A DNA stretch of 64,000 bases from Spisula solida (lineage: Eukaryota; Mollusca; Bivalvia; Venerida; Mactridae), in assembly GCA_947247005.1 (NCBI GenBank), contig OX365949.1:19161130-19225129 (forward strand). The letters are read 5' to 3'. The position numbers and the translations under genes were made by a program. Every line of letters starts with the position of its first letter. Position 1 is the stretch's first letter. This document shows, piece after piece, positions 1-11,190 of the stretch. The notes under the pieces were generated by a model. The model had not been told where the DNA came from and searched no databases. It saw only the letters and a program-made list of their open reading frames with translations.

Positions 1-34
1 TATACAAATTTTACGTTTGTGACATACAGTGATA

Positions 35-447
35 CACTGCCCACCAAAAATAAGTATACAGATGTTATTTGACCACTTACTTGTCTGTAATGATACTATT
101 TGCAGAACAGTAAAGCAACAATATATTTGAAGAAACTGAATATTTTTGTTTATTAAATGGAAAGGCCATACATTAATTGGTACCCTAGGTGCAAAATCTA
201 AAGTTTTTTTGTACCTCTTGAATGGTAACTTTGTCACAAAAAGATGGAAAATTCAGCCTTTTTGATCACATGGTTATTTTAGTTGCGAACATCTTCATTT
301 TTATTTCTATCTCTATTTTGACTCATTTAGTAACTGTAGTTTCAAAAACTAGTATAATTATGACCGTCTGATAATCAGATATTGAATAATTTAACCAAGT
401 TTAATTTTGCAAAATATTTACTGTATACTTATTTTTGGTGGGCACTG
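35..447. mobile_element. TA-flanked TIR element (mariner-type MITE), 413 bp
   Basis: The two ends are inverted copies of each other over about 27 bases (35-61 against 421-447; shared core GCCCACCAAAAATAAG). TA dinucleotides sit directly outside at 33-34 and 448-449, the target duplication expected for Tc1/mariner elements. The interior is AT-rich and has no coding frame, so this is a non-autonomous copy. One mismatch near the left tip suggests some age. Superfamily assignment is inferred from the TA target only. Confidence 0.75.
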
Positions 448-1295
448 TATATTTAACACAATATCAGGATTCGGCACTGTTTAGCTATTTATCATATATC
501 ACATGGCAAGCAACGTTAAAAGTAGGACATAGCTCATTAAAATTTTGTAGGCAGACTTAATTCGAAAATCTCGTATCTTATTGCAAATAGTCAATGAACG
601 TGTAATTCTAAAGTCTTGTATATAAAAACACTATTATAAAACAGTACCACATGCCATAATCACTATATTTAAACTTAAATGCTTGTGTTCATTTAAATCG
701 TTCGCTTAGCCTTTCAAGTTTCATTCTTCGTATGCTTGCATGTTTTCGTGAAATGTTCGAGGTTTTCGAAGTACAGAAAAATTGACCAATGAACATAAAG
801 TATTTTGTCACACATGCATCTTACTCCACTTTCTGATTGGATAGAATCTCCAGCATTTTCGCTGCCGATGAAGCACGCCGTATATAAAGACGATAATATG
901 CTATTAAGATTAAAGTGTGAACACCCATCTCCAAAAACGAAAATTTGCCCCACCCTCACAAAATTTGAAATGTCCCCCCCCCATATTGAAGACGCTCAGG
1001 ACTACGCCCATAAAGGATGACATTTTAATATATATGAAAATCTTTTATCATCGTCGATCATGAGTACATCGTCTTGTCCTAATTGTCGGTGGCTAACTAA
1101 GCCTACTACGATTTCACAACGTAAAAAGTCACGTGATTCCTAGTTCCCGTCCTGTATTGAAAAGCATTATTTCCGACTCGCCTCAGCAAGCAAGCATGTT
1201 GAATTATTATCTAATAGCAACATTTTAGCCAACTGGTAGTTTAGCAAATGATTAATATAATGGACTTCTGAAGACAATATTATTACATGTATATA
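448..1295. other. No recognised feature
   Basis: AT-rich sequence. Two short overlapping open frames on opposite strands (about 714-1020) have no recognisable domain and no supporting splice signals. I see no gene or clear repeat. Confidence 0.4.
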
Positions 1296-2012
1296 CACTC
1301 GGCAAAACTTTTAAGTACACACTTGTTTATTTGCCCATAGCTCGGTCGATATGTATGTGATTTTGCTGAAAATTTTAACATACGTAGATTGGATGTGTGG
1401 AATTACAATACAATCGCTGTTTTTAACATCTGATTAAAATTGTCACAAACAGAATAAACTAATGGTGACATCAGCAGAATCTAAAATCACACAATAATAC
1501 CGTGTATTCATCGGGCGATTGCCAGGTTGCTAATGCACATATGGCCCCGCTGTGATGATAAAGTTCTTTTTCAAGTCTACATGTATGTTGTTATCACGGA
1601 GACAGAAATAAAGAACACAATGATTAGACCAAAGCACAATTTAGGTTTAGAAATACAGACTTTTTCATTAAAATGCAATTTCGGACATTGTTAACTCCCC
1701 TTGACCATAACAATAAAAATATTTTTAAAACTAAAAAAAAACACCATGTTGTGTGAAAAATCGAATTATTGTGTGTGTTTTTAATTTGACGATAAATCTC
1801 TATTTCAAATTTACCATGCATAAAATTAATTTGCAACTACGCGTCAATTTCTCGGTCATTTTACGGTTTTTGATGTTTCATGGTTCAGTGAACCGCTGTA
1901 TTTATTTTTGAAGAAAAAACTTCATTTATCCAGTCACGTGATAGGCAATACCATGTACACACAAGTTCATGCAAAAATAATAAAAAAGTTACAACGGTAA
2001 AACCACGTGTAT
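1296..2012 (-). mobile_element. Truncated copy of the 738-bp TA/CACTCGGC TIR element
   Basis: Starts after a TA (1294-1295) with the TIR CACTCGGCAAAACTT and matches, in reverse orientation, the complete element at 49062-49799 along its whole length. Similarity stops near 2012, just before the second TIR should appear, so one end is lost or diverged. The minus-strand frame at 1624-1836 is shared with the other copy, but it looks like AT-rich element body and not a protein. Confidence 0.75.
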
Positions 2013-2469
2013 ATGAACACAATCTTTCCACAATCATATCCAAATCCAAATTTACAGACAAATAGTCGAGACGGGTATAGTAACCTTGGCATAGAATAAG
2101 CCACGTAGTCCTACGTATGCAGTTCTGACGTAGATCTATAGCCTACTATTTCAAAAACACAAAAAAAAACTATAAAGCATGCAGTTTCTCGCGAATTATC
2201 ATAAACAAGCAATAAGATGACTAACTTAGATAGCAGAAGTAACGTTACTAAATCGGACATTGAACCCGAGGCGCCGAATTACTATAGTACCGATTATTAA
2301 AGTTACCGTTTACTGTACTTTTATTCATCCTTTCAAGTTTGGCAAGGTTAGTGGATATATGTAAGCATATTACGCTCAACAATTTATTAAAAGTACATAT
2401 ACATTAAAACGTTTTTCTAGTCGTCCTTTCCAAATTTCTTTAAACCTCAATAGGCAATGTGACCAGCTA
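2013..2469. other. No recognised feature
   Basis: Unique-looking AT-rich sequence between two mobile elements. No coding frame or repeat seen. Confidence 0.4.
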
Positions 2470-2714
2470 GGCACTGTTTTATCAAAGCACTTACGCAAAT
2501 GATAAAGTTACGCTTAAACATAGTTTAAATTCTTTATAATTCTTTAATAACTGCAAATTGGTGACGAGTATGGTTTGTAAAAGTTCATTAACTGAATCAT
2601 TGTTAGTATTGCAGCACTATTTACAACACTTTATAATTGTAAACAAAATAATGAAGGATTTAAATTTGATCGTAAGTTTACTGTTTCCGTAACTGCTTTG
2701 ATAAAACAGTACCC
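2470..2714. mobile_element. MITE, TATCAAAGCACTTACG family, copy 1
   Basis: About 245 bp with terminal inverted repeats. The left end reads GCACTGTTTTATCAAAGC and the right end is its complement, running into ACAGTACC. The same interior (TTTAAATTCTTTATAATTC, TTTGATCGTAAGTTTAC) recurs at 11616-11855 and 61084-61295 and, without the tips, at 40871-41070. No coding capacity. Confidence 0.75.
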
Positions 2715-3160
2715 TGGTGCAGTTCTTTCTATGTGTTATTGTTTCTTAGGGTGACTTTCGGCCTGCTATTTGTCTCTGAGGGGCCCCAACCTGACTCATC
2801 TGAACCCTGACTCTAGGCTTACTTGTCTTGTATATAACAAGCTAACCATATTCAACGCCAACATTCCAGAGAAGTCCGAGAGCCTCACATTATCAGCTGG
2901 AAACGCGCATAATTTATGGATCCGTGTTTTTTCTAAATAATTTTGCAATGTTCTATATACCGGTATTACATACTTCTATAGTAAGCACGTGTCGTGTCAA
3001 AGTGTTGTACCAGCCACTAGATCTAGTTAAACTAACAAAAAAGTGAAGTTAATTTGTCGATTTTTTAACGTTCATTCAGTTATGGAATAACGTTACAGAT
3101 ATAACACATTTAGATAATCTTATTGACGATTTCATTCACATAAATCGCTGGTTTAGAAGG
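2715..3160. other. No recognised feature
   Basis: No gene, RNA or repeat recognised between the MITE and the palindromic element. Confidence 0.4.
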
Positions 3161-3166
3161 GTTATT

Positions 3167-4732
3167 TACGGAATCCTGTTAGTGCCATTTTAAATATCGT
3201 GTATCGCCCTTCAAGGGCGAGACACGAGAATTGCGCGAGATAAGAAACGAGACACGAGAATTAGACGCGATATTTAAAACGAGACACGAGAATTGCGCGA
3301 GGCCTAAAACGAGACACGAGAATTAAAAATTGAATTCTCGCGTTTTTAATCTCGCCCTAAGACCCCCAACTTTTACAAGTTAATATCTAATATCGTGAAA
3401 TTCTCGCATATCGTATCGTGCCTCGCAGTAGATTCTCGTACCTCATTTTAAATATCGCCTTTTAATCTCGTGTCTCGACTTCCGAGGGCGAGACACGATA
3501 GTTAAAACGAGACACGAGAATTCAACGCGAGGCTCGAGAATCCAACGCGAGACACGACACTGCTATCGTGCAAATATCGCGCAATTCTCTTGCCTCGCGT
3601 TTCTATTTGGTCCACGAGACACGAGAACTCAAACGAGACACGAGAATTGAACGCGAGACACGAGAATGCTATCGGGCAAATATCACGCAATTCTCGTGTC
3701 TCGCCGCGAGACACGACAGTACTATCGCGTCGATATAGCAATTATCGCGTCGATAGCATTGTCGTGTATCGCCGCGAGACACGAGAATTGCGCGATAGCA
3801 TTGTCGTGTATCGCGGCGAGACACGAGAATTGCGCGATAGCATTGTCGTATATCGCGGCGAGACACGAGAATTTTGCGATAGCGTTGTCGTGTATCGGGG
3901 CGAGACACGAGAATTGCGCGATATTTGCCCGATAGCATTCTCGTGCCTCGCCTTCAATTCTCGTGTCTCGCTTTAATTCTCGTGTCTCGCGGACCAAATA
4001 GAAACGCGAGGCAAGAGAATTGCGCGATATTTGCACGATAGCATTGTCGTGTCTCGCGTTTGATATTCGAGCCTCGCGTTGAATTCTCGTGTCTCGTTTT
4101 AACTATCGTGTCTCGCCCTTGGTAGTCGAGACACGAGATTAAGACGCGATATTTGAAACGAGGCGCGAGAATCTACTGCGAGGCAAGATACGATATGCGA
4201 GAATTGCACGATATTAGATATTAACTTCTAAAAGTTGTGTGTCTAGGGCGAGATTAAAAACGCGAGAATTCAATTTTTAATTCTCATGTCTCGTTTCAGG
4301 CCTCGCGCAATTCTCGTGTCTCGTTTTAAATATCGCGTCTAATTCTCGTGTCTCGTTTCTTGCCTCGCGCAATTCTCGTGTCTCGCCCTTTGAGGGCGAT
4401 ACACGATATTTAAAATGACACTAACAGGATTCCGTAATTTGGTCCGCGAGACACGAGAATTAAAGCGAGACACGAGGATTGAAGGCGAAGCACGAGAATG
4501 CTATCGGGCAAATATCGCGCAATTCTCGTGTCTCGCCCCGATACACGACAATGCTATCGCGCAATTCTCGTGTCTCGTCGCGATACACGACAATGCTATC
4601 GCGCAATTCTCGTGTCTCGACGCGATACACGACAATGCTGTCGACGCGAGAATTGCTATATCGACGCGATAGTACTGTCGTGTCTCGCGGCGAGACACGA
4701 GAATTGCGCGATAGCACTAACAGGATTCCATA
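3167..4732. mobile_element. Palindromic foldback-like element with 6-bp target duplication
   Basis: Bounded by the direct repeat GTTATT (3161-3166 and 4733-4738) and by TIRs TACGGAATCCTGTTAGTG on the left and its near complement on the right (4715-4732). Positions 3167-4436 form one large palindrome centred near 3802. Each arm is about 540 bp (3167-3704 and 3900-4436), and a second internal copy of the TIR closes the right arm at 4419-4436. Positions 4437-4732 repeat the inner arm and loop in inverted order before the final TIR. The whole body is built from the 14-mer GAGACACGAGAATT and its complement. Frames on all six strands stay open for this reason and are not genes. No transposase is present. 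A fragment lies at 42353-42447. I cannot name the superfamily; a foldback or MITE-like non-autonomous element is my inference. Confidence 0.8.
3705..3899. repeat. 42-bp hairpin units forming the palindrome's centre
   Basis: Inside the palindromic element, copies of a 42-bp unit start at 3774, 3816, 3858 and 3900, exactly 42 bases apart. Each unit joins GCGAGACACGAGAATT to a partly complementary ATTGTCGTGTATCGC around a GCGCGATAG core, so each unit is itself an imperfect hairpin. The same units run in the opposite orientation at about 4516-4640. Confidence 0.8.
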
Positions 4733-4738
4733 GTTATT

Positions 4739-5590
4739 CGTAAGTGACCTTATAAGACACATACATATTTGCACAGGCCTAAGGAATTATATCACAAAAT
4801 ACAGAGTTTTGAATCTTCCCGTCATTATATAGTCTCTGAATGACGGGAAGATGGGGAATTTCAAAACCCTGTTTCGGATATAATTTATTAGGCTTGTGAT
4901 ATTTGGAATCGCAATGCGCATAAATATGAACCAATTTTCATGAAAATCGGAAATGACCACGTCGGCCAAACTGAAGTAGAAAAAATAATGTTTTCCCCTA
5001 CGTAAAGCATGTTATTTTTCATGTTTTGATTGCGCTGAAACTAGTTCATACAACTTTTCGACAGCTTGGACTTTGGCGGATCATTTTAATAACAAAAAGT
5101 CAATAAGTTGCATGGCTGGCAGGGTATAAAAGCGAGACTTTTTTGTTCTAAACTAAAAATCGGGACCTACAAACTTGCAAAAATGGCTAAAAAATTGGTC
5201 TTATTAGCGACAACTCCACGTCTACGCCCCTGCAACCATTACGTGCAAAACAGACTGTTTACAATTGCTTGAGCCCGATAAGTGCGTAAACACACGGTAC
5301 CAAACGTCAGTGCGCTATTTATAGAACGCCGGTGTTTTCCTGCGTAATCGATAATTATTCCAGAACATTGCAGGCTCTTCTTCAGAGAATATATTTGTCA
5401 ACCTTTAAACTCATCATACGGCAATACTAGCGTGACCAATAGTCAACAGATTGTGTCACAAGTAAAGACGGTTAATTGTTGAAGTTCGCTTGGATGTCCG
5501 GGAGTTCAAAACGAAAGTAAATTCACATGACCTAGAACTTCAACTGGGGGTATTAATAGCATCAGCTGCGCTTCAAGGTCGGCTATCCGA
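4739..5590. other. Upstream region of the PPP1R3 gene with a small hairpin
   Basis: Contains an imperfect inverted repeat at 4805-4870 (CTTCCCGTCATT against AATGACGGGAAG) and a stretch at about 5020-5095 that recurs at 58115-58195, so part of this is dispersed repeat. A canonical TATAAAAG at 5125-5132 is a possible core promoter, but it lies about 870 bases from the start codon. No coding frame. Confidence 0.4.
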
Positions 5591-5591
5591 A

Positions 5592-5599
5592 TATAAATA
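5592..5599 (+). promoter_or_regulatory. Candidate TATA box of the PPP1R3-like gene
   Basis: TATAAATA is followed about 90 bases downstream by a good 5' splice site (5693). A start near 5620 would give a short non-coding first exon. The TATAAAAG at 5125 is an alternative. Position and motif are the only support. Confidence 0.3.
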
Positions 5600-5692
5600 C
5601 TTCCTTTTCATAATGTACGTGTTGTAGTTCTGTGGCGTTACGTGAAATGTTCGGATATTCTGTTCACTCGTATGGATTAAAGGAGATAACAG

Positions 5693-5803
5693 GTAACTGT
5701 GTTTGATTTATTTTCCATGTGTTTAATTTATTATTTATTTTATATTGACCTTGCTTATAGTATTGTCTGATCTCTTTGGTTATTCAATGACTTTCTTTTT
5801 CAG
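5693..5803 (+). other. Candidate 5'-UTR intron of the PPP1R3-like gene
   Basis: A consensus donor (AACAG then GTAACT) at 5693 pairs with a pyrimidine-rich acceptor ending CTTTTTCAG at 5803, giving a 111-bp intron. A second strong acceptor (CCCGTTTCTTCAG, ending 6003) lies only three bases before the start codon, so the coding exon may instead begin at 6004 with a longer intron. Several upstream ATGs between 5804 and 6000 would be removed in that case, which favours the second reading. Confidence 0.4.
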
Positions 5804-6006
5804 TTCAGGGTGAAGGTCGATTTGCCGATCTGCCGGACTCCACAGAAACAATACAGACATTGGTCTCTGCTAGCACAAGTGAACTGTGCATTTTGCAGTC
5901 ATATGTTGTGATTATAGATAGTTCTATATAATATATGCAGCGTCGTGGAATGCACTGACTACATACGTGCATACCGTAAAATACATGGCACCCGTTTCTT
6001 CAGATT

Positions 6007-7407
6007 ATGGTGGAATATGAGTACCCGCCGGAAGATTTCTTGAAGTTCTTTCCTCGTAATTTGTCCTATTCCGAGGAGGGATATTTAGACAATTTTAGCA
6101 CGTGTTCAAACTTTGTTAAGGATCCAAAGAGATCCCCTGGCCATGTTAAATTAGTTAACTACATAGATCTAGACGTACCCCCGCGTTGTGGGGTTGAAGA
6201 TAGATCTAGTGACCCAGTAGACAGCATGTGTGATACAGAAAATTCCATGGACCCCGTCGCGGTGAACAATGAAGCGGTTGGCGACGAGGGAACGTCTGTT
6301 GACCCCGTTGATTCTATAAAATTAGGGCTCAGGGAGGACCCGTCTGAAGAAGGGATTTTCGTGAATATGATGGATGATTTAGAATCAATGGGATCCACAC
6401 AAAGCAGGGGTTCAGAAGGAAGTGACCCTAGTTATTTTTCATTGGACTCAATCGCGTCACCTGACGAGGACCAAGAACAGTGTGAGCCCTGTGATAAAAC
6501 ATGTTTGTCGGAAGCTTTAAATGAGCTACAAAAATCAGAATCTTTAAGAAAGACTGCTTCAGATAGCTCGTTTGAAAGTCAGAGTGAGAAAAAACAGGAT
6601 TATAAGAATGAACTAAAGAAAATGCACTCCGTTGACAGTTTAGAGCCAAAACTCGCGAAATTAAAAGTTGAAGTTCATGGAGAACAGTTGGCAAATTTCA
6701 GGACGTATTTGTTACCTATACCGGACAGTCCTGTGTATGATGAACCAGAATTCAATATAAATAAAGCGGAATTAAGAAAATCGTCGTCATTAAAGGCAAC
6801 AAAAACTCCACCCGGAACCCCGGGTCGTAAGAAAATGGTGCGATTTGCAGACGCTATGGGGCTCGACCTTACATCTATACGTCATGTGATCGACGCGGAA
6901 AACCCGCCGCGAATCCCAGCGTCGGCGATATCGGATCTTAAAGTTGGTGTCGAGGAAGACCGCCATGAGGTCGGTAGTAGATACCTTGATCTATGTTTCC
7001 AGCAACCGTGTGTCATGAATAATTTCCTTGCAAAGGTGATGGCTAACAAAGTGTTGTTGGAAAATTGCTTGATTCGGGATATGAGCATTACTGGCGTGGT
7101 GCGTGTGGCTAATATAGGCTACCATAAATGTGTGCGCGTGAGATATTCTATAAACAACTGGATAACATTTTATGATGTTTTAGCATCTTATGTTCAAAAT
7201 TCATGTGATGGTGCTACGGATAAATTCGCATTCACCATTGTTGCTCCGGCAAAAGTTGGGCCTGGATCACGGATTTCGTTCGCTGTCTCATACACGGTAA
7301 ATGAAAAAGTTTACTGGGATAGCAATGACTGTAAAAACTATGATATTTTATGCTACGCTAAAACTACACCGACTGATCTGGAGGCTGGCTGGCTGCACTT
7401 CGTTTAG
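6007..7407 (+). CDS. PPP1R3: Protein phosphatase 1 regulatory subunit 3 (glycogen-targeting), 466 aa
   Basis: Proteins of this family bind the catalytic subunit of protein phosphatase 1 and hold it on glycogen, so that glycogen synthase is dephosphorylated and activated and phosphorylase is restrained. The PP1-docking motif is at residues 275-280 (KKMVRF, an RVxF type), followed by ADAMGLDL, the usual family extension. A CBM21 carbohydrate-binding domain spans about 330-450, with the signature around VRYSINNW (377-384) and YWDSN (436-440) followed by KNY. Residues 1-270 are acidic, Ser/Pro-rich and probably disordered, with repeated DPVDS (69-73, 99-103). The reading frame is uninterrupted in one exon, as in many vertebrate PPP1R3 genes. 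The start has A at -3 and G at +4, directly after an acceptor site. Which paralogue it corresponds to cannot be told. It has no functionally related neighbour. Confidence 0.93.
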   Translation: MVEYEYPPEDFLKFFPRNLSYSEEGYLDNFSTCSNFVKDPKRSPGHVKLVNYIDLDVPPRCGVEDRSSDPVDSMCDTENSMDPVAVNNEAVGDEGTSVDPVDSIKLGLREDPSEEGIFVNMMDDLESMGSTQSRGSEGSDPSYFSLDSIASPDEDQEQCEPCDKTCLSEALNELQKSESLRKTASDSSFESQSEKKQDYKNELKKMHSVDSLEPKLAKLKVEVHGEQLANFRTYLLPIPDSPVYDEPEFNINKAELRKSSSLKATKTPPGTPGRKKMVRFADAMGLDLTSIRHVIDAENPPRIPASAISDLKVGVEEDRHEVGSRYLDLCFQQPCVMNNFLAKVMANKVLLENCLIRDMSITGVVRVANIGYHKCVRVRYSINNWITFYDVLASYVQNSCDGATDKFAFTIVAPAKVGPGSRISFAVSYTVNEKVYWDSNDCKNYDILCYAKTTPTDLEAGWLHFV

Positions 7408-8580
7408 TAGTCGTAGGCCCTTAGTTTACTGAAATAGTTTTAGTTAATGTTGTTGAGTTTGAAAGGAATTACGTCGATGAGTTTTCGTAGTCAATCTAAT
7501 TTAACGGTAGGTTTGCTTATTCATTTGCCAGTTTGCCGGGCAAGACGTCATAATTTCCAAATGTGTTTTCATCTAAGTCTTAAGTCTCATTTTTTCTGTA
7601 TGGAATTATACAAATCTACTTCATATAATTGTTATATGTGCATATATTACCGAAACTATCTCACATAATGCGTGTGTCCTAAAAATCTAAAATAGGTTAC
7701 ATACGTCATTAAAATTAATTTTGATATGAGTAACATTTATTCATAGTACTGACTCAATATATATTCAAAATTTAGCATTTTTTACGGCACCTTGTTCATT
7801 CAGAGCCGTAGCTTGTATTAATGTTACGCGCACAAGCCTTGCAGTTTGGGGTTATAGTTGTAGAAATTTGGGACTTTAATACTATTTTAGCCATATTATA
7901 TTTTACTTGGCAAGTTAATGTTATGCACTTGCGCACGTCCGGTATCGCTGGCTTACCTCGGGAACTTTTCTTACCGCCTGACTCTCAGGAAAGTAGCCAG
8001 CCATTTGCACGTGCCGCACGGTTATATCAATTATAAAAGTAAAAAATATAAATACAGCCAAAACTGACATTAAAGTCAAAAGCTGGGATGTTGTACTTTA
8101 TATCCGAAAGTTTGGTTTTCTTACTACGGAATTTTACCACTTTAATTTAAAACTAGAAACATTCTTTTACGATGGGGATACCCATCCGTAACCCACTCAC
8201 TACAATACCTGATAGATAGCCGTCATGTTATACCCTTCATAACATCGGATGCGGACGCTGCAATTATCCGTAATCTTAACCAACATATGGCACCCACCAT
8301 CCCTTTCATCCACTTAAAGGCTTGTGTGTGTAGCATCCATTCAAGCCTGGCTACGCCCCTGACTCTGTTTTATACATTGGGATCTGCAACGAACTGCAAT
8401 GAATTTTGAAATATTAAGCTATGCCTGTATATGCCATTGTAACCAGCGTTCGTAACAGATCCCTATGGGTTATATAGTTTAAGTTAAACGTTTCTTATTA
8501 TTCTTTCTTGTTCATGTTACTGTTAACGTTTCCATTTGCATTATGTTAATGATAAATTCGGGTATACTATATTTAATATA
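7408..8580. other. 3' flank of the PPP1R3-like gene
   Basis: Probably contains the 3' UTR. I found no convincing polyadenylation signal close to the stop; the first clear AATAAA is near 8684, inside a MITE. Short frames at 7447-7668 and 7821-8036 have no recognisable content. Confidence 0.4.
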
Positions 8581-8785
8581 CTGTAAAATCATTAGTAATC
8601 GTAGGTATTCAATTTCGTGAATTGTTGTAAAATTACATTTTTGGGGGATCGTAAATTCGAGTACTGAAACATTGAAAAAAAGCAATAAATTATTGGAGGT
8701 TGATTTACCCGGGGATTTACTTTCAAGATCAAGTGATCATAATCCTTCGAAATTTAACTTTCCATGAATATTAATAATTTTGCAG
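8581..8785. mobile_element. TA-flanked MITE, CTGTAAAATCATTA family, copy 1
   Basis: 205 bp with TIRs CTGTAAAATCATTA at the left and AATAATTTTGCAG at the right, flanked by TA (8579-8580, 8786-8787). The interior has the motif pairs TTTCGTGAAT and GGGGATTTACTTTC that are shared with 10612-10831 and, in part, with 40235-40345. Confidence 0.65.
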
Positions 8786-8787
8786 TA

Positions 8788-9490
8788 TGATATTCCGACA
8801 TAGGTTGGTCCTACAAAACGTAAATGTATGTTTTCATGTCCTGTTAGATTGTGTTATCAAACGTTATTAAAGTGCCATTCCTAGCTAACCATGCACGTTT
8901 AAATGAATCAAATTACGAGAATTATTGTCTGATCACATTGAAATGAGGCTACAAGCCTATGCTCGTTAATGACTGATAACTCTTTACTAGAAACCATTTT
9001 TTAAATTTTGTCAATGCATAGTGATTTTTTTGTAAACAGCATGAGACACGTCAAACAGCCAATCAGGCATTAATACGTGGTCCGTGCTCATCCATTGCCA
9101 AATCGCTTTATGCATTCAATAATACCCGCCGTCTCGAGGCCGCGGGAAATAATGATCAGCCTGACCCGTACAGTGGTACCTTTGTTAAATAGCAATGTTG
9201 ACTGATCGTATCGACATCGGTTCAAGCTAGAATGATATTACTAAGGCACTGTCTGGGAATACTAGATGTACATTAAATGAATAGTAATCTCAGTCTGGCC
9301 GGTCAGCGGTGTTGGCAGAGTCATTGTGATGCCACAACCACGACAAACTGTGGGTCAAGGTTATGTACTTTTGTGGTATTGACTACGGTCGTATCCTCCG
9401 TATGTGGAGAAGATGTCATGCACCATTGACTTCGCGGCGGATGAGTAGGTTTGTAGCTACTAGCTACCTCCGCGGACTGTTAAACAACTT
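8788..9490. other. No recognised feature
   Basis: No gene, RNA or obvious repeat seen between the MITE and the tandem duplication. Confidence 0.35.
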
Positions 9491-9781
9491 AAACTATTGC
9501 AAGAAAATGGCTCCTAAAGGTCAACTGGCTGGCGTATAAGTATCGCTGGAAACCGTTTATAGTCATATAGTACCCCAGCATAATATACTCTGTTCTATTC
9601 TATTCTCTTCATAATAAGATAAGTACATGGATCGTTAAACTATTCCAAGAAAATGACTCGAAAAGGTCAACTGTCTGGCGTATAATTATCGCCGGAAACC
9701 GTTTAAAGCCACAAAGTACCCCTAGCATAATACATTCTGTTCTATTCTATTCTCTTCATAATATGAAGTACATGGATCGTT
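9491..9781. repeat. Tandem duplication of a 146-bp segment
   Basis: 9491-9636 and 9637-9781 are direct copies. Both contain AAGGTCAACT followed by GGCGTATAA, GGAAACCGTTTA, then TTCTATTCTATTCTCTTCATAA and GTACATGGATCGTTAAAC. The copies differ at roughly one position in ten. No coding frame. Confidence 0.8.
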
Positions 9782-10611
9782 AAACAGACTGTCTGGTGGT
9801 TGACTATAACATTCAATTTACCAATGTTGCACAGACTTCATGGTACATCAGTTGTACTCTTTCATAATTATTTTATATTTATAAAACTTATCATGTGTGT
9901 CACAAGTTTTCACAACCGAATAGAATCTACACTGTTTTGTAAATCGCTATATACATTCAAGTATATATTTATACATGGTAAGTGAAGTATCCTTGTTAGT
10001 TTGATCTGAAAGTTTACTTTAAAATCTCAAATTGCCCACCACGGTCAAATTACTAGTATGTATACTGTGCATACATGCCTACCTAAACCTAGGTATCAAA
10101 TATCGTCGGTAATTAGAAAATAAATAGACTACAGGTAGTGACTTTATGTATGAATCTTTCACCCATCATTTACTTATGACTTAACACGTTGTCATTGTAT
10201 TGTCACTGTCCGAGTAATTGGCTATTTTAGTCGCATTTTCTAATTCAATATGCATGTATCAGGATACATGAAAGTTTCTTAAAGTGTCGGAATTTGGTAC
10301 CGTCAAACGTCTGAAAGTCTGCCAGACCGAAAATAATACTGTCGGACCAATCAATGTTGCCGACTGATAGTTTGTCAGTTCCGTACTCGGATTCTGTCAG
10401 GTTTCTGGATGTCGGAATATATTTGTCTGAGATAAAACTCGTCATATCACAGTAAGTTTGTGTTCGCTAAATTCACCATGCATGTGTTAGCATATTTTTT
10501 TTTGTAATTTCGACGGTACCGTATCTTATCTCACTATTTTATAAGACGTTAATTTGTAATTACGTTAATCACACAACACACCGAGTGTCTGTTTATTTAT
10601 AAATACATGTT
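9782..10611. other. No recognised feature
   Basis: Short frames at 9800-9985 and 10245-10445 carry no recognisable domain. Nothing else seen. Confidence 0.35.
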
Positions 10612-10831
10612 CTGTAAAATCATTAATTTTCGTGGTAATTTATTTTCGCTGATTATGGTAAAATAGTACTTTGGTGGTTTCTTAAAAATCGTGGATTTAA
10701 AATATTGAAAGAAAGATCTCTTGTTACTTATTTCTGATGTCATTTAATCGGGGGGATTTAATTTCGCGATCTTGTTCATCCGCGAAATCAACGAAAATTA
10801 ATCCGCCGCGAATTTTAATAACTTGACATTA
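10612..10831. mobile_element. MITE, CTGTAAAATCATTA family, copy 2
   Basis: About 220 bp. Starts CTGTAAAATCATTAATTTTC, contains GGGGGATTTAATTTCGCGA and ends CGCGAATTTTAATAACTTG. It matches copy 1 (8581-8785) end to end, although the right tip is degraded. Confidence 0.6.
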
Positions 10832-10963
10832 CTAGCTATAGTTGTGATATCAAGTTTGAAGTCAATAATTTAAAATTATTCCAATGAGCTTGTCAATGAC
10901 TGATTGGATTGGGGGTACAAAGTTCAAAGTATTTATTACGTTCAGTACATAGATCTGCATGTA

Positions 10964-11188
10964 CAGGGTGTTAAAAAAGTTTGTTCTCAAAATTTAAAAT
11001 CATACTAAATTTTATCTAAGCCATGTACGCAGTGTAAGGTTACAATTCCAATTTGATTTGATTCTCGAATGATAAGGGCAATCATAGAATCCTCTGGAAT
11101 TTACCCTAAACATTTTATATTCTTTTGACGTCTGGAATATAAAATATTGAAACAAAAAACATTGAGAACGAACTTTTTTAACACCCTG
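10964..11188. mobile_element. TA-flanked TIR element, 225 bp
   Basis: The left end CAGGGTGTTAAAAAAGTT (10964 onward) is matched by its complement at the right end (to 11188), with TA at 10962-10963 and 11189-11190. The TIR extends through GTTCTCA, about 25 bp in all. Non-coding; Tc1/mariner-type MITE by target site. Confidence 0.8.
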
Positions 11189-11190
11189 TA

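Noticed and set aside
3502..4774. Many overlapping six-frame open frames rich in RETREL, ARHEN and NSRVS repeats
   Set aside because: They come from the stop-poor GAGACACGAGAATT repeat and its complement, open in several frames at once; no start context or domain.
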